From assembly GCA_947629585.1 (NCBI GenBank), contig CANREH010000020.1, forward strand, positions 1-38,203: DNA of 38,203 nt. Direction: 5' to 3'. Under the pieces are notes generated by a model that saw only the letters and a list, made by a program, of their open reading frames with translations, was not told where the DNA came from and did no database searches. Source of the stretch: an uncultured Lachnospiraceae bacterium. Its GTDB lineage: Bacteria > Bacillota > Clostridia > Lachnospirales > Lachnospiraceae. Below are positions 38,030 to 38,203 of the stretch, in pieces. Numbering within the stretch: position 1 is the stretch's first letter; each line of letters starts with the position of its first letter. A program made the translations under genes and the position numbers.

Positions 38030-38203
38030 TTACTTGTTCACTTCCGGCAGCCCTGCGCAGGATGTAAGCAGGGATGCAACTCCTGCCAGGAGCGCCGTGC
38101 CGGCTACTGTTTTCCAATCCACCTGTGCGATTGTTGCCGCCGCTGGCAGGAGCGCAAGCGCAGACTGCGCCATTGTCTTCCCTGCACGGATTCCTGCCGC
38201 CTT
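38030..38203 (-). CDS. r1t-type phage holin (partial, runs off window)
   Basis: The last 57 residues are visible. They read RAGKTMAQSALALLPAA, then a membrane segment in TVAGTALLAGVASLLTSC, ending GLPEVNK, the usual LPEV-type end of r1t holins. It makes the membrane hole or triggers release of the endolysin encoded just downstream. The N-terminus is outside the window. Confidence 0.85.
   Translation of the reverse strand, partial: KAAGIRAGKTMAQSALALLPAAATIAQVDWKTVAGTALLAGVASLLTSCAGLPEVNK

Noticed and set aside
22103..38203. Search for a retroelement reverse transcriptase or template repeat
   Set aside because: No protein with a YxDD-type motif and no second copy of the variable segment was seen in the window.

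Overview
The window reads as low-to-mid GC Firmicutes DNA, most likely a gut Lachnospiraceae (Clostridia). Supporting signs are strong AGGAGG-type ribosome binding sites, the ylxM-ffh-rpsP-khpA cluster, BlaI/BlaR1-type M56 regulators, a DUF5688 protein, a BspA-type leucine-rich-repeat exoprotease and a 2-hydroxyacyl-CoA dehydratase/activase pair. The genus is not resolved. No rRNA, tRNA, CRISPR array or insertion sequence was seen.

Positions 1-20.2 kb are ordinary chromosome. From the left, all on the minus strand: the start of a secreted protein; a GH3 (NagZ-like) lipoprotein, an L,D-transpeptidase and a CysQ-like phosphatase; acylphosphatase, a DUF4422 protein and a two-gene 2-hydroxyacyl-CoA dehydratase system whose second gene fuses a B-like subunit to the ATPase activator; khpA, rpsP, ffh and ylxM; a blaI-blaR1-like operon; and a secreted protein that is the C-terminal piece of a second, decayed blaR1-like gene. 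Carbamate kinase and prephenate dehydrogenase follow on the plus strand. A subtilase with leucine-rich repeats and a lipid kinase are on the minus strand, and queA on the plus strand closes the chromosomal part.

Positions 20.3-38.2 kb are part of a prophage, with every recognised coding gene on the minus strand. In transcription order (right to left) it holds an r1t-type holin and an amidase endolysin; a cargo (moron) operon; a Panacea-domain gene; a cluster of small convergent RNA/peptide modules resembling type I toxin-antitoxin loci; an AntA/ORF6C antirepressor and a Rha-family regulator; a run of small early genes including an HNH protein and an HTH regulator; a C-type-lectin/FGE-fold protein with the features of a diversity-generating-retroelement target; and ssb plus small genes up to queA. 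No integrase, terminase, structural gene or reverse transcriptase lies in the window, so the prophage continues to the right.

The most notable content is the cargo operon at 34.7-37.3 kb. It encodes an ImmA/IrrE metallopeptidase, a Pycsar-type class III nucleotide cyclase fused to a C-terminal Nudix domain with a degenerate Nudix box, and a membrane effector. It has its own promoter and terminator and looks like a cyclic-nucleotide anti-phage system with an unusual cyclase architecture. Next in interest are the orphan retroelement-type variable protein, the two convergent peptide/antisense RNA loci, related plus-strand small RNAs (one antisense to the antirepressor leader), and a set of prophage promoters sharing an inverted repeat upstream of a CTATTGACA -35 region.
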